The translations under genes and the position numbers were made by a program. Below the pieces are notes generated by a model. That model made no database searches. It was given only the letters and a program-made list of their open reading frames with translations, and was not told the origin of the DNA. From a virus, in the IMG/VR virus record IMGVR_UViG_3300020810_001175, positions 20,280 through 84,279 of that record: DNA of 64,000 bases; one strand, written 5' to 3'. Within the stretch, counting starts at the first letter, position 1, and the number at the start of each line of letters is the position of its first letter. This document shows positions 8,325-16,907 of this stretch, one piece after another.

Positions 8325-8947
8325 TTATAGGAATATGTGGCTTGATTGGATCAGGCAAAGATACCATTGCTGATTATCTTGTGAACGATCATAACTTTGT
8401 AAAGTTGTCGTTTGCTGACAAGTTAAAAGATTCTGTGGCAGAAATGTTTGATTGGGACAGAAACTTGTTGGATGGTAAAACAGACGAGAGCAGAGCCTGG
8501 AGAGAACAATTAGATCCTTTCTGGAGCAAAGAAATGGGTCGTGATATCACTCCTAGATTTGTGCTTCAAGTGTTTGGCACAGAGTGTATGCGTGATGGGT
8601 TTTATGATGGTGTATGGGTAAGTCTTGCCAAAAAGAAAATCATAGACAATCCTCAAATAAATTGGGTTATACCAGATGTACGTTTTGAAAATGAAGCAGA
8701 AATGATTAAAGATATTAAAGGTGAAGTTTGGTGGATAAAACGAGGACAACTTCCTATATGGTTTAGAATGTATCAAGACATAGGTCAAAAACCTAAAGAT
8801 GTACATCCATCAGAATGGGCATGGGCCAACACAAAATTTGATGCTGAATTGTCCAACAACAGTACTATTGCTCAACTTAAAAATCAGGTACAAGATCGCC
8901 TTGTTTCCAACGGATTCCTTCAAGGTGTAAAGATCTTTGGCAATTAG
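8321..8947 (+). CDS. gp1: Deoxynucleoside monophosphate kinase (T4 gp1-like)
   Basis: A P-loop kinase of 208 residues. GLIGSGKDT at residues 7-15 is the Walker A loop; FADKLKDSVAEMF and RAWREQLDPFWSKEMGRDITPR fit the T4 gp1/dNMP kinase family, and VIPDVRFENEAE carries acidic residues of the active site. It phosphorylates dNMPs to dNDPs for phage DNA synthesis in the cytoplasm. The last 71 bases overlap an HNH-type gene on the opposite strand. Confidence 0.85.
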   Translation: MIIGICGLIGSGKDTIADYLVNDHNFVKLSFADKLKDSVAEMFDWDRNLLDGKTDESRAWREQLDPFWSKEMGRDITPRFVLQVFGTECMRDGFYDGVWVSLAKKKIIDNPQINWVIPDVRFENEAEMIKDIKGEVWWIKRGQLPIWFRMYQDIGQKPKDVHPSEWAWANTKFDAELSNNSTIAQLKNQVQDRLVSNGFLQGVKIFGN

Positions 8948-9218
8948 CACACACTGTCTTTAAATTATTAAATTTACAATTATTAAGATCCCCGTCTATA
9001 TGAAACACGTTAAAGTGTGATTCGTAATCACTTTTGTGTCCGCATTTATCACATTTTTTATTAATTCTATATCCAGCAACGTGCCACTTGGGCATATATC
9101 CGCTAGGACCTCCATAACGCAAACACTGTTCACACTGTTTTCTATAATAGGTTTTATCACCTTTTTTATAGTTGACTGCTGACGGTCTTTGGTTACATTT
9201 GTTGCATAATGGTCTCAT
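8877..9218 (-). CDS. HNH-type zinc-binding protein (possible homing endonuclease)
   Basis: A 113-residue protein with two CxxC pairs (CNKCNQR and CEQCL near the N terminus; CDKCG further on) and an HNH-like core: FHIDGDLNNCKFNNLKTVC followed by CQRSLH. The His-Asp-Gly-Asp and Asn spacing fits HNH nucleases, which are common selfish insertions in T4-like genomes. It has no partner intron in view. The 3' end runs antisense into the dNMP kinase gene for 71 bases. Ribosome site is weak (AGGT). Nuclease activity is inferred from the motif only. Confidence 0.65.
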   Translation of the reverse strand: MRPLCNKCNQRPSAVNYKKGDKTYYRKQCEQCLRYGGPSGYMPKWHVAGYRINKKCDKCGHKSDYESHFNVFHIDGDLNNCKFNNLKTVCANCQRSLHLEGIRWKQGDLVPDF

Positions 9219-9289
9219 ATATGCTTATTTACCTGCCCTTTTCTGTCCCTTTTCTTCGACGTGTAATACAGTACGATTTGAGCATTTGT

Positions 9290-9297
9290 CATAAATA
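9290..9297 (+). promoter_or_regulatory. Late promoter of gp18
   Basis: CATAAATA followed by a leader of about 40 bases and a good ribosome site (AATAGGAG, 9328-9335) before gp18. This is one of the leadered late genes, in contrast to the leaderless-type ones further downstream. Confidence 0.65.
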
Positions 9298-9341
9298 CTA
9301 ACAATAATAAAGTTTTACCACTTTAATAGGAGATAAAGAAA

Positions 9342-12300
9342 ATGGCATTAGTTTCACCAGGAGTACAGGTTAGTGTAATAGACGAAAGTTTCTACACACC
9401 AGCAGAACCGGGCACAGTCCCAATGATATTTGTTGCTTCGGCACAAGATAAAACAAACAGTTCAGGAACAGGAACAGCACAAGGTACATTAGCCGCTAAC
9501 GCAGGCAAAGTATACTTGATGACTTCACAAAGAGAATTAGCAGAAACATTTGGCGATCCAGTTTTTAAAACTGACGCAAGTAATAATCCTATACACGGTG
9601 GTGAAACAAATGAATACGGATTACAAGCGGCTTATTCTTATTTAGGTGTAGCCAACAGAGCATATGTTGTAAGAGCAGATATTAACTTAGGACAATTAGA
9701 AGCAAGTGCAACAGCACCGGCGGCTAATCCAGAATCAGGTACATACTGGTTTGACACAGCAAACTCTAAATTTGGAATTTTTGAATGGAATGGTGCTTCT
9801 GCATCAACAACAGGCGGACAAACATTCACAAACAAAATACCTCACGTAATCACAGACACAGCATTTGTATCAGCAGGCATTCCTAAAAACTCTTTTGGAC
9901 AAGCAGGCGATTATGCTATCGTGGCTACTGACGATGCTAACACAATGTATTATAAAAAATACAACGGTGACTGGGTAGCAGTTGGAACAGCAGACTGGGT
10001 TGGATCAAATCCAACTGTTTCTGGTTCTACAGCAACAGCAGGTTACACAGGTGTTATTGGTTCAGGTACAAACTTTACAATCACTATTAATGCTGGTGTG
10101 ACAACAATCACAACAACAGGTACAACAGTAACGCAAGTTGCGGCAGATATTTCAGGAGCAGGTGTTTCAGGTTTATCAGCAAGAGCAGTTGGTGGTTTAT
10201 TAGCGATTTATTACAATGGTTCGGCAGATGCTGACATTCAAATTGCAAGTGGTACATTAGACACATCAATAGCATTAGGTATTGCTCCTGGTACTTACTA
10301 TGTTCCAGCATTATCAACTGGTCCACACACTTCAGTTCCAGCATTCAAATCAACAGATTCGAATCCAAGACCAACTGGTTCTGTTTGGGTTAAAACAACT
10401 ACTCCTAATTCAGGGGCTGTTTGGGCAGTTAAAAAATTCAACGGTACTACAAAATTATGGGAAACTATTTCCGCACCAATTTACGCAAGTAACGAAGAGG
10501 CTTTATACAATTTAGATAGAGCAGGCGGCGGATTAAATCTTGCTGTAGGCGATCTGTATATTGATTGGGAAAATTCTGCAACTGGTTTAGATCAAACTAT
10601 TCACAGAAGAGAATCAACAGGTTCAACAGCAATCACAAGTTCAGTGATAGCGGCACAAGTTTCAACTGGTGCTCAATCATTTACTATTGCTGAATCAATT
10701 GTTGGTCAAGCGGCTTTAAATTCAGCAATCACTGTTAGTGTAACTCCAACAGGAGCGGCAACTGACGCAGATTTAATTGCTGGTCAAATCAATGGCGCAG
10801 GCTTTACAAACATTAAAGCAAGTGTTGATGCAACTAACAGAGTAGTAATTGAACATACAAAAGGCGGAGACTTTGTGATAGTAGATACATCAGGTGTATT
10901 TGCTTCTATGGGATTCTCAGCATACAATTATGTGACAAAAGCAGGAACACCAAACTTATACACAGATGGTTCAAACTTTAGAGCAACTAACTGGAAAATT
11001 TTATCTTACACACCAAGTGACACAGCAGTAACAACAACTGCGGCAGACGGTCAATTATGGTATTCATCAATTGTTGATGAAGTTGATATAATGTATCACA
11101 ACGGTACAGACTGGAAAGGATACTCAGCAGTATCAAGTTCAGATCCAGCAGGTCCACAAGTTAAATCAACTGCTCCAACTACACAATCAGATGGAACAGC
11201 ACTTGTAGAAGGTGACTTATGGATTTCAACAGCAGACTTAGAAAACTATCCAACAATTTACAAATGGAATGCTTCTACTTTGAAATGGGTTGAAGTTGAC
11301 AAAACTGATCAAACAACAGAAAACGGAATATTGTTTGCTGATGCGAGATGGAGTACAGCAGGTGCTAATTCAACTGCGGCTACAATCGCTGAATTATTAG
11401 CAAGTGATTACTTAGACACAGATGCTCCAGATCCAGCATTATATCCAAAAGGTATGTTGTTATGGAACCTAAGACGTTCTGGATTTAATGTTAAGAAATT
11501 TGTGAGAAATCATGTTGATGTAACAGCAAGAAACACAAGAGGTTCAGACAAAGACTCTCTAATGTCAAGTTACTATCCACACAAATGGGTAACTGAATCA
11601 GCAAACCAAGTAGACGGTGCAGGTTCGTTTGGCAGAAAAGCACAAAGAAAAGTTATTATACAATCTTTACAAGCAATGGTTAACTCTAATCAAGAAATTA
11701 GAGATGACGAATCTAGATTGTTCAATTTAATGGCAACACCTGGTTATCCAGAATTGATTGGTGAAATGATTTCACTAAACAATGATAGAGGATTATCAGC
11801 ATTTATAGTTGGTGACTCACCAATGAGATTAACACCAGATGCAACAACTTTACAAGATTGGGCATCAAATGTTAAAAAAGCAGTTGAAGATAACGACAAT
11901 GGTTTAGTAAGCACAGACTCATACTTGGGTGTGTTTTATCCATCAGGTTTCACTTCAGACAACTTTGGTAACAATGTAGTTGTTCCAGCATCACACATGA
12001 TGTTAAGAACTATTGCGTTAAGTGATCAGGTTAGTTTCCCATGGTTTGCTCCAGCAGGAACTAGAAGAGGTGGAATTACAAACGCTTCAGCAACAGGTTA
12101 TATCAACAGCGAAGGTGAATTTGTTTCAACAGCATTAAATGAAGGTCAAAGAGACACATTGTACACAAACAATGTAAACCCAATCACTTTCATAACAGGT
12201 GCTGGTTTAGTGAACTACGGACAAAAAACTAGATTTGCTGGAAGTTCTGCACTAGACAGAATCAACGTTGCTAGATTAGTAATCTACTTAAGAAGTCAAT

Positions 12301-12572
12301 TGAACAAATTGGCAAGACCTTATGTGTTTGAACCAAATGATAAAATCACAAGAGATGAAATCAAGGCTCAAGCAGAAAGTTTATTACTAGAACTAGTGGG
12401 TAATAGAGCAATCTATGACTTCTTAGTTGTGTGTGATGAATCAAACAACACACCTACAAGAATAGACAGAAACGAGTTGTACTTGGATATTGCAATTGAA
12501 CCAGTCAAAGCAGTTGAGTTCATCTACGTACCATTAAGATTGAAAAACACTGGTGAAATAGCAGGATTATAA
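9342..12572 (+). CDS. gp18: Contractile tail sheath protein gp18, enlarged
   Basis: The N terminus (MALVSPGVQVSVIDESFYTP, then NRAYVVRADINLGQLEA) and the C-terminal half (KGMLLWNLRRSGFNVKKFV, FPWFAPAGTRRGGI, LNKLARPYVFEPNDKITRDE) match T4-like sheath proteins. It is 1076 residues against 659 in T4. The extra ~530 residues (about 130-660) are an insertion made of repeats: about six W/NG modules (YKKYNGDWVAV, MYHNGTDWKGYS, YKWNASTLKWVEV and others) and two copies of a beta domain (about residues 230-340 and 435-540). The insertion would face outwards on the sheath. Strong ribosome site, first gene of a gp18-gp19 late unit. Confidence 0.93.
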   Translation: MALVSPGVQVSVIDESFYTPAEPGTVPMIFVASAQDKTNSSGTGTAQGTLAANAGKVYLMTSQRELAETFGDPVFKTDASNNPIHGGETNEYGLQAAYSYLGVANRAYVVRADINLGQLEASATAPAANPESGTYWFDTANSKFGIFEWNGASASTTGGQTFTNKIPHVITDTAFVSAGIPKNSFGQAGDYAIVATDDANTMYYKKYNGDWVAVGTADWVGSNPTVSGSTATAGYTGVIGSGTNFTITINAGVTTITTTGTTVTQVAADISGAGVSGLSARAVGGLLAIYYNGSADADIQIASGTLDTSIALGIAPGTYYVPALSTGPHTSVPAFKSTDSNPRPTGSVWVKTTTPNSGAVWAVKKFNGTTKLWETISAPIYASNEEALYNLDRAGGGLNLAVGDLYIDWENSATGLDQTIHRRESTGSTAITSSVIAAQVSTGAQSFTIAESIVGQAALNSAITVSVTPTGAATDADLIAGQINGAGFTNIKASVDATNRVVIEHTKGGDFVIVDTSGVFASMGFSAYNYVTKAGTPNLYTDGSNFRATNWKILSYTPSDTAVTTTAADGQLWYSSIVDEVDIMYHNGTDWKGYSAVSSSDPAGPQVKSTAPTTQSDGTALVEGDLWISTADLENYPTIYKWNASTLKWVEVDKTDQTTENGILFADARWSTAGANSTAATIAELLASDYLDTDAPDPALYPKGMLLWNLRRSGFNVKKFVRNHVDVTARNTRGSDKDSLMSSYYPHKWVTESANQVDGAGSFGRKAQRKVIIQSLQAMVNSNQEIRDDESRLFNLMATPGYPELIGEMISLNNDRGLSAFIVGDSPMRLTPDATTLQDWASNVKKAVEDNDNGLVSTDSYLGVFYPSGFTSDNFGNNVVVPASHMMLRTIALSDQVSFPWFAPAGTRRGGITNASATGYINSEGEFVSTALNEGQRDTLYTNNVNPITFITGAGLVNYGQKTRFAGSSALDRINVARLVIYLRSQLNKLARPYVFEPNDKITRDEIKAQAESLLLELVGNRAIYDFLVVCDESNNTPTRIDRNELYLDIAIEPVKAVEFIYVPLRLKNTGEIAGL

Positions 12573-12575
12573 TAA

Positions 12576-12583
12576 GATAAATA
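12576..12583 (+). promoter_or_regulatory. Late promoter of gp19
   Basis: GATAAATA immediately after the gp18 stop, followed by TTATAGGAG and the gp19 start at 12599. This would allow tube protein synthesis independent of the sheath transcript. Confidence 0.65.
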
Positions 12584-12598
12584 TTATAGGAGAAACAA

Positions 12599-13225
12599 AT
12601 GAGTATATCTACACTATCAAAAATTACAGTACCTTTAGACAGTAACCAATCTGCTTCTAATCAAGGTCTGTTAATGCCAAAGTTACAGTATCGTTTTAGA
12701 GTAAGTCTTGAAAACTTTGGTGTATCTACACCAACTACTGAACTTACAAAACAAGTTGTAGATGTAACAAGACCCAATTTAACTTTCGAAACAACAACAA
12801 TTGATGTTTACAACTCAAAAGTATATCTAGCAGGTAAACACAGTTGGGAAACTGTAACACTTACATTAAGAGAAGATGTTTCTAACAATGTTCAAAAACT
12901 TGTTGGTGAACAATTACAAAAACAATTTGACTTCTTTGAAATGAGTGCGGCGGCTTCAGGTAGCGATTACAAATTCGTTACAAGAATAGAAATTACAGAC
13001 GGTGCGAATGGTGCCAACCAAGTTAATGTTTTAGAAACATTTGAACTATATGGTTGCTACATTGAAAACGCAAACTATAACCAATTAGCATATGGTACAA
13101 GTGACCCTGTAACAGTAACATTATCACTAAGATATGATAATGCTATACAAACACCTCAAGGTACTGGCGTAGGAACTGCTGTAGGCAGAACTGTAAACAC
13201 TTTAATTACAGGCGGCGGTGCGTAA
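12599..13225 (+). CDS. gp19: Tail tube protein gp19
   Basis: A 208-residue protein with the gp19 signature: LQYRFRVSLENFG, TRPNLTFETTTIDVYNSKVY, KHSWETVTLTLREDVSNN and NYNQLAYGTSDPVTVTLSLR. It forms the inner tube of the contractile tail, through which DNA passes. Ribosome site AGGAG is 5-10 bases upstream. Followed closely by a strong terminator, as expected for a highly expressed structural gene. Confidence 0.93.
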   Translation: MSISTLSKITVPLDSNQSASNQGLLMPKLQYRFRVSLENFGVSTPTTELTKQVVDVTRPNLTFETTTIDVYNSKVYLAGKHSWETVTLTLREDVSNNVQKLVGEQLQKQFDFFEMSAAASGSDYKFVTRIEITDGANGANQVNVLETFELYGCYIENANYNQLAYGTSDPVTVTLSLRYDNAIQTPQGTGVGTAVGRTVNTLITGGGA

Positions 13226-13250
13226 TTTTCGTAAGCATTTATAAAGCAAT

Positions 13251-13272
13251 AAGGGGCTTCGGCCCCTTTTTT
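13251..13272 (+). terminator. Rho-independent terminator after gp19
   Basis: A 7-bp stem AAGGGGC/GCCCCTT closed by a TTCG tetraloop and followed by a T run. This is the clearest intrinsic terminator in the window. Confidence 0.92.
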
Positions 13273-13300
13273 GTTTTTAAAACATCACATTTTTCCCGTA

Positions 13301-13308
13301 CATAAATA
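13301..13308 (+). promoter_or_regulatory. Late promoter, leaderless-type spacing
   Basis: CATAAATA with only six bases between the motif and the ATG at 13315. No ribosome site fits between them, so the transcript would begin at or next to the start codon. Confidence 0.7.
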
Positions 13309-13314
13309 CAGTAT

Positions 13315-14448
13315 ATGGCAAATTTACTCAAAGGGTTTTTAGATAATGTGTTCAAAGGTACCTTGAATCCAAAAGGTAATTTGGCAGATTTTGCTCACGC
13401 ATCAAGATTGTATGTTGATGACAGTTTTAGATTAGCACCCAAACAAAAGTTTTTATACCATGTTGTATTCAACATAAACCCACAAGCAAAAGTAACTGAT
13501 CCACCATTAAGCAATCATCAACGTGAATTGAATATGTTGGTAAAATCAGTGGACTTGCCACAATACACTGTGGACATGGTAACTGCACAACAGTACAATG
13601 TAAAAAGAAAAATACAAACAAAAATTTCATACGATCCAATCAACATCACATTTCATGATGACAATTATGGAGTAACAACTGCTCTTTGGGAAACATATTA
13701 TAGATATTATTACAATGACGGAAATTATGGATCAAAAGATACTCAAGGAAATCAATCTACAAACACAAACAGATCATACAGCAAAAGCGGTGGATTGACC
13801 AACAACAAGAACACACAAAACAGATTTGGTTTAGATAATGATGCTAACATTCCATTTTTTACCAGCATACAGATTTATCAAATGGCAAGAAAAACTTACA
13901 CTTGCTATACGCTGGTAAATCCAATTGTGCAAAGATGGCAACACGACACAATGAACAATCAAGAGTCTGCACCAGTACAGAATCAGATGACTGTGGAATA
14001 TGAAGCAGTGTTTTATTCAAGAGGCAGAGTTCAAGCCAACGGTGCTCCAGCAGGATTTGGTCAAGAGCATTACGATAAAACCCCATCACCTAATTCTTTA
14101 TCAGGTGGAGGATCCACAAGTTTATTAGGTACAGGAGGAATTCTTTCAGGTCTGTTTGGAGCCAACGACGGACCATATACATACATTGGTAGTCAATTAG
14201 GTGGAGGTAGAGGAGGAATCACATTGGGTTCAATAATACGAACTGCCAACAGATTAAAAAATGCTAAAAATTTATCAAAAGAAGGATTAAAACAAGAAGG
14301 TTTCAATATATTAACAGGAGCCATTGGAAGAATAGGAAACACAGCAGATCAAGCCTACGGTGTGCCTAACACATTTATAGGAAGAAGTGCTTCAAATATT
14401 GGTTCAGGTTTAAAAGCAGTAACAAAAGCATTAATAAGGAATAGATAA
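13315..14448 (+). CDS. gp19-family tail tube/baseplate structural protein
   Basis: A 377-residue structural protein. The first ~240 residues carry tube-type features (KFLYHVVFNINPQA, LVKSVDLPQYTVDMVTAQQY, YDPINITFHDDNYG, PIVQRWQHDTMN, QMTVEYEAVFYSRG) typical of a gp19-like fold; the remainder is Gly/Ser-rich and ends in a basic helix. Baseplate tube initiators (T4 gp54, gp48) are related in fold and similar in length, so a role at the baseplate end of the tube is likely but not proven. Preceded by a late promoter with no room for a ribosome site. Overlaps the next gene by one base. Confidence 0.6.
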   Translation: MANLLKGFLDNVFKGTLNPKGNLADFAHASRLYVDDSFRLAPKQKFLYHVVFNINPQAKVTDPPLSNHQRELNMLVKSVDLPQYTVDMVTAQQYNVKRKIQTKISYDPINITFHDDNYGVTTALWETYYRYYYNDGNYGSKDTQGNQSTNTNRSYSKSGGLTNNKNTQNRFGLDNDANIPFFTSIQIYQMARKTYTCYTLVNPIVQRWQHDTMNNQESAPVQNQMTVEYEAVFYSRGRVQANGAPAGFGQEHYDKTPSPNSLSGGGSTSLLGTGGILSGLFGANDGPYTYIGSQLGGGRGGITLGSIIRTANRLKNAKNLSKEGLKQEGFNILTGAIGRIGNTADQAYGVPNTFIGRSASNIGSGLKAVTKALIRNR

Positions 14449-14810
14449 TGTCAAATTTACCAAGTAACAACAACGATAGCAATCGACCAGTAAAAGAATT
14501 TTTCAATAATTATTTCAATGATACTCTTTCTTTTCCAAGCAATGATGTTGATGCTGTGGTTGGATTTTTTGAATCAAGAGGTTTCGATAGAACGGCAAGT
14601 ATTTCAACTGCCACGGTGATACTACAACAGGCTAAAATTGACGGAGTAAAAGTTTTTGAATTGTTAGATACACTTAAAGGTATGGATAAAGTTCAATTGA
14701 GTTATATTGTAACAGAAATTTTAAACCATAACAGATCAAACACATCTTCCCTTGGATACAAAGTAAAAACTGAAAACAGTTTATCTGAAAAAAGAAACAT
14801 AGTGGTATAA
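14448..14810 (+). CDS. Conserved T4-like phage protein, probable virion-related
   Basis: A 120-residue protein with no enzyme motif. The segment VQLSYIVTEILNHNRSNTSS followed by LGYKV resembles a conserved protein found at this position in marine T4-like phages. It sits between a tube-like gene and gp4 in one late operon, which suggests a structural or assembly role. Function unknown. Confidence 0.65.
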   Translation: MSNLPSNNNDSNRPVKEFFNNYFNDTLSFPSNDVDAVVGFFESRGFDRTASISTATVILQQAKIDGVKVFELLDTLKGMDKVQLSYIVTEILNHNRSNTSSLGYKVKTENSLSEKRNIVV

Positions 14811-14814
14811 TCCA

Positions 14815-15252
14815 ATGGCGAAGTTCGCTCAAGGTAGATTCCAAATGAAATTTCCAGACAAGTACATTGGAGGAAGAACTCCATTGTATCGTAGCAGTTG
14901 GGAATTTGCATTTATGAGATTTTGTGACGAAAGTCCTAGCATACAAAAATGGGCTAACGAATCGATAAAGATTCCGTATAAACATCCACTCACAGGCAAA
15001 TACACAATTTATGTTCCTGATTTTTTTATTGCATACACAGATAAAAATGGGAAGCCACACGCAGAAGTGATAGAAATAAAACCAGAAAATCAAACACTGG
15101 TAGAGAAAGTTGGAAAGAATAGATACAATCAAGCACAATTGATTATAAACAAAGCCAAATGGATGAGTGCTCAAATGTGGTGTAAGAACAAAGGGTTTAA
15201 GTTTAGAGTAATCAATGAAAAAGATATTTTTCACAATGGTAGAAAAGGTTAA
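14815..15252 (+). CDS. gp4: Head completion protein gp4 (nuclease fold)
   Basis: A 145-residue protein of the gp4 family needed to finish the DNA-filled head before tail joining. It has a PD-(D/E)XK nuclease-type core, as in TnsA-like proteins: Glu30 in RSSWEFAF, Asp69 in YVPDFFI, and Glu87/Lys89 in VIEIKP. MAKFAQGRFQ and KWMSAQMWCKNKGFKF also fit gp4. Overlaps the next gene by one base. Confidence 0.85.
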   Translation: MAKFAQGRFQMKFPDKYIGGRTPLYRSSWEFAFMRFCDESPSIQKWANESIKIPYKHPLTGKYTIYVPDFFIAYTDKNGKPHAEVIEIKPENQTLVEKVGKNRYNQAQLIINKAKWMSAQMWCKNKGFKFRVINEKDIFHNGRKG

Positions 15253-15788
15253 TGAGCGTTCGCAAAATAAAAGAATGGGCGTGGCCTTTTATTAAAAATT
15301 TTAGAACATACATAGATGTTGGTGCTCTTGATGGAGACACTTCTGTTCCATTTGTAAATGATTTTAAAAAAGTTATTGCGTTTGAGCCAAATCCTTTAAC
15401 ATTTAAAAAAATTCCAGAAACAATCGAAAAATATAATGTTGCATTAGGCAATACTAACGAAACACAAACATTGATAATTCCAGATAACAAACAAAACAAT
15501 CCTGGTTATGGAAGTTTTGTACGATATGGAAAAGGTTTAGGTAATCACAAAGTATCTGTTAAATGTTTAGATGATTATAATTTTGAAGATGTAGATTTTA
15601 TAAAAATAGATGTTGAATGGTATGAATTAAAAGTTTGCCAAGGTGCAGAACAAACCATAAAGAAATATATGCCAACCATAATGTTTGAAAACAAAAGAAA
15701 CGAAGCAGATAATTGTAAAGCCTACCTAGAATCACTTGGATACCAAACCAAAAAGTACAAGTCAGAGACCATAGCATACACTAAATAG
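15252..15788 (+). CDS. FkbM-type SAM methyltransferase
   Basis: A 178-residue class I methyltransferase. TYIDVGALDGDTSVPF is the SAM-binding motif I, AFEPNP is motif II with the acidic ribose ligand, and VDFIKIDVEWYELKVCQGAE is the FkbM motif (usually IDVEG-E). These enzymes O-methylate sugars, often on surface glycans. It is an accessory insertion within the head assembly block, between gp4 and gp16, and shares their transcript. It may serve the large glycan operon at 24.7-37 kb. Confidence 0.8.
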   Translation: MSVRKIKEWAWPFIKNFRTYIDVGALDGDTSVPFVNDFKKVIAFEPNPLTFKKIPETIEKYNVALGNTNETQTLIIPDNKQNNPGYGSFVRYGKGLGNHKVSVKCLDDYNFEDVDFIKIDVEWYELKVCQGAEQTIKKYMPTIMFENKRNEADNCKAYLESLGYQTKKYKSETIAYTK

Positions 15789-15799
15789 AAATATAAGTT

Positions 15800-16330
15800 A
15801 TGACCAAAAAATTAGAAGAACTACTCAATCTTCCAGAATCACAGGATATTGTGAAAGAAGAACAAGACAAAGCCAAAGTGGAAGAGAAAAAAGTAGAAAA
15901 GAAAAATAAAAGCATTGAACAACAGCAGTCTACAATGAGTAACATTGCCGAATTTGATAAAATTGCGGCGGCATTACCAAAAGTAGAAGGGTTAGGTGAA
16001 ATGGGAGATGCTGAACTAGACGATGTGGGACAAAGAGCAATCACAGCCTATGAAGACCTCATGGATTTAGGCATGAACGTTGAAAGCAGATATTCAGCAC
16101 GTATTTTTGAGGTAGCAGGACAAATGCTTAAAACCACATTAGATGCCAAAGTTGCCAAAATAGATAAGAAGTTAAAAATGGTGGATTTACAACTAAAAAA
16201 ACAAAAACAAGACATTAAAACAGGTGATTCCGACTCAAACGTGGTGCAAGGTGAAGGATATGTAATATCAGACCGTAACAGTTTATTGGAAAAACTAAAA
16301 AAGATGGATAAATACAACGATGACAAGTAG
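15800..16330 (+). CDS. gp16: Terminase small subunit gp16
   Basis: A 176-residue protein with KLEELLNLPESQDIV at the N terminus and the gp16 central block AYEDLMDLGMNVESRYSARI followed by FEVAGQMLKTTLDAKVAKID. Rich in charged heptads, consistent with the coiled-coil ring of small terminases. It recognises DNA and controls the packaging motor gp17, whose gene lies 1.6 kb downstream; in T4 the two are adjacent, so three conserved genes separate them here. Confidence 0.82.
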   Translation: MTKKLEELLNLPESQDIVKEEQDKAKVEEKKVEKKNKSIEQQQSTMSNIAEFDKIAAALPKVEGLGEMGDAELDDVGQRAITAYEDLMDLGMNVESRYSARIFEVAGQMLKTTLDAKVAKIDKKLKMVDLQLKKQKQDIKTGDSDSNVVQGEGYVISDRNSLLEKLKKMDKYNDDK

Positions 16331-16907
16331 ATTAAAACAGATATTAGCAGAAAGCACAAAATCATACCCATTTAAAATTGGAGTAGCAGGTGATTTACCT
16401 GAAGGTTTTGCTGACCATTTAGAATCAGCACTAGAGAAATTTGTGGTTGTAAAAATGAGCAACGGCAAGAAAACTCCAATACAAAAAAGACCATTAGATT
16501 TTCCTGCTCTTGAAAATGAAAGAGCAACATACTTCGAAACAGAATTACAATACCCAACAACAACACAAGTTCTACAACAGTACATCAAAAACTATTGTGG
16601 TATACCTGAAAGTCATGTAATTGTGAGAAACCCAAATGAACCACAAGAAGCATACCAAGAACCTAAAAGCGATGAACCATACGAAGCAATGTTAAATTCA
16701 GAATATGAAGAAAACAAAGATGCACAGAAGTCAGCAGGCTCTATGAGAGTTATGGAATTATTGAAAGAATTAGAGAAAGCACGTAAGGAAAGACACGCAC
16801 CAGATGCCGCAGGCGATATCAAAGCACCTAAGGATGGTGGTACAACTGAAAATGCTGAAGACTCAAAAGGTAAAGTTTCACCGATATCAGGAAAAGGAAA
16901 AAAATAA
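16320..16907 (+). CDS. Conserved phage protein of unknown function
   Basis: A 195-residue protein overlapping gp16 by 11 bases. The N-terminal half (YPFKIGVAGDLPEGFADHLE, QYPTTTQVLQQYIKNYCGIP) looks like a small globular alpha/beta domain; the C-terminal half is charged and low-complexity (coiled-coil like ELLKELEKARKERH, then Gly/Lys-rich). No family recognised. Its place between gp16 and gp17 suggests a head or packaging function. Confidence 0.7.
   Translation: MTSRLKQILAESTKSYPFKIGVAGDLPEGFADHLESALEKFVVVKMSNGKKTPIQKRPLDFPALENERATYFETELQYPTTTQVLQQYIKNYCGIPESHVIVRNPNEPQEAYQEPKSDEPYEAMLNSEYEENKDAQKSAGSMRVMELLKELEKARKERHAPDAAGDIKAPKDGGTTENAEDSKGKVSPISGKGKK

Noticed and set aside
14674-15234. 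Minus-strand open frame of 186 codons over gp4
   Set aside because: Antisense to gp4 with its catalytic residues intact; aromatic-rich, no known motif.
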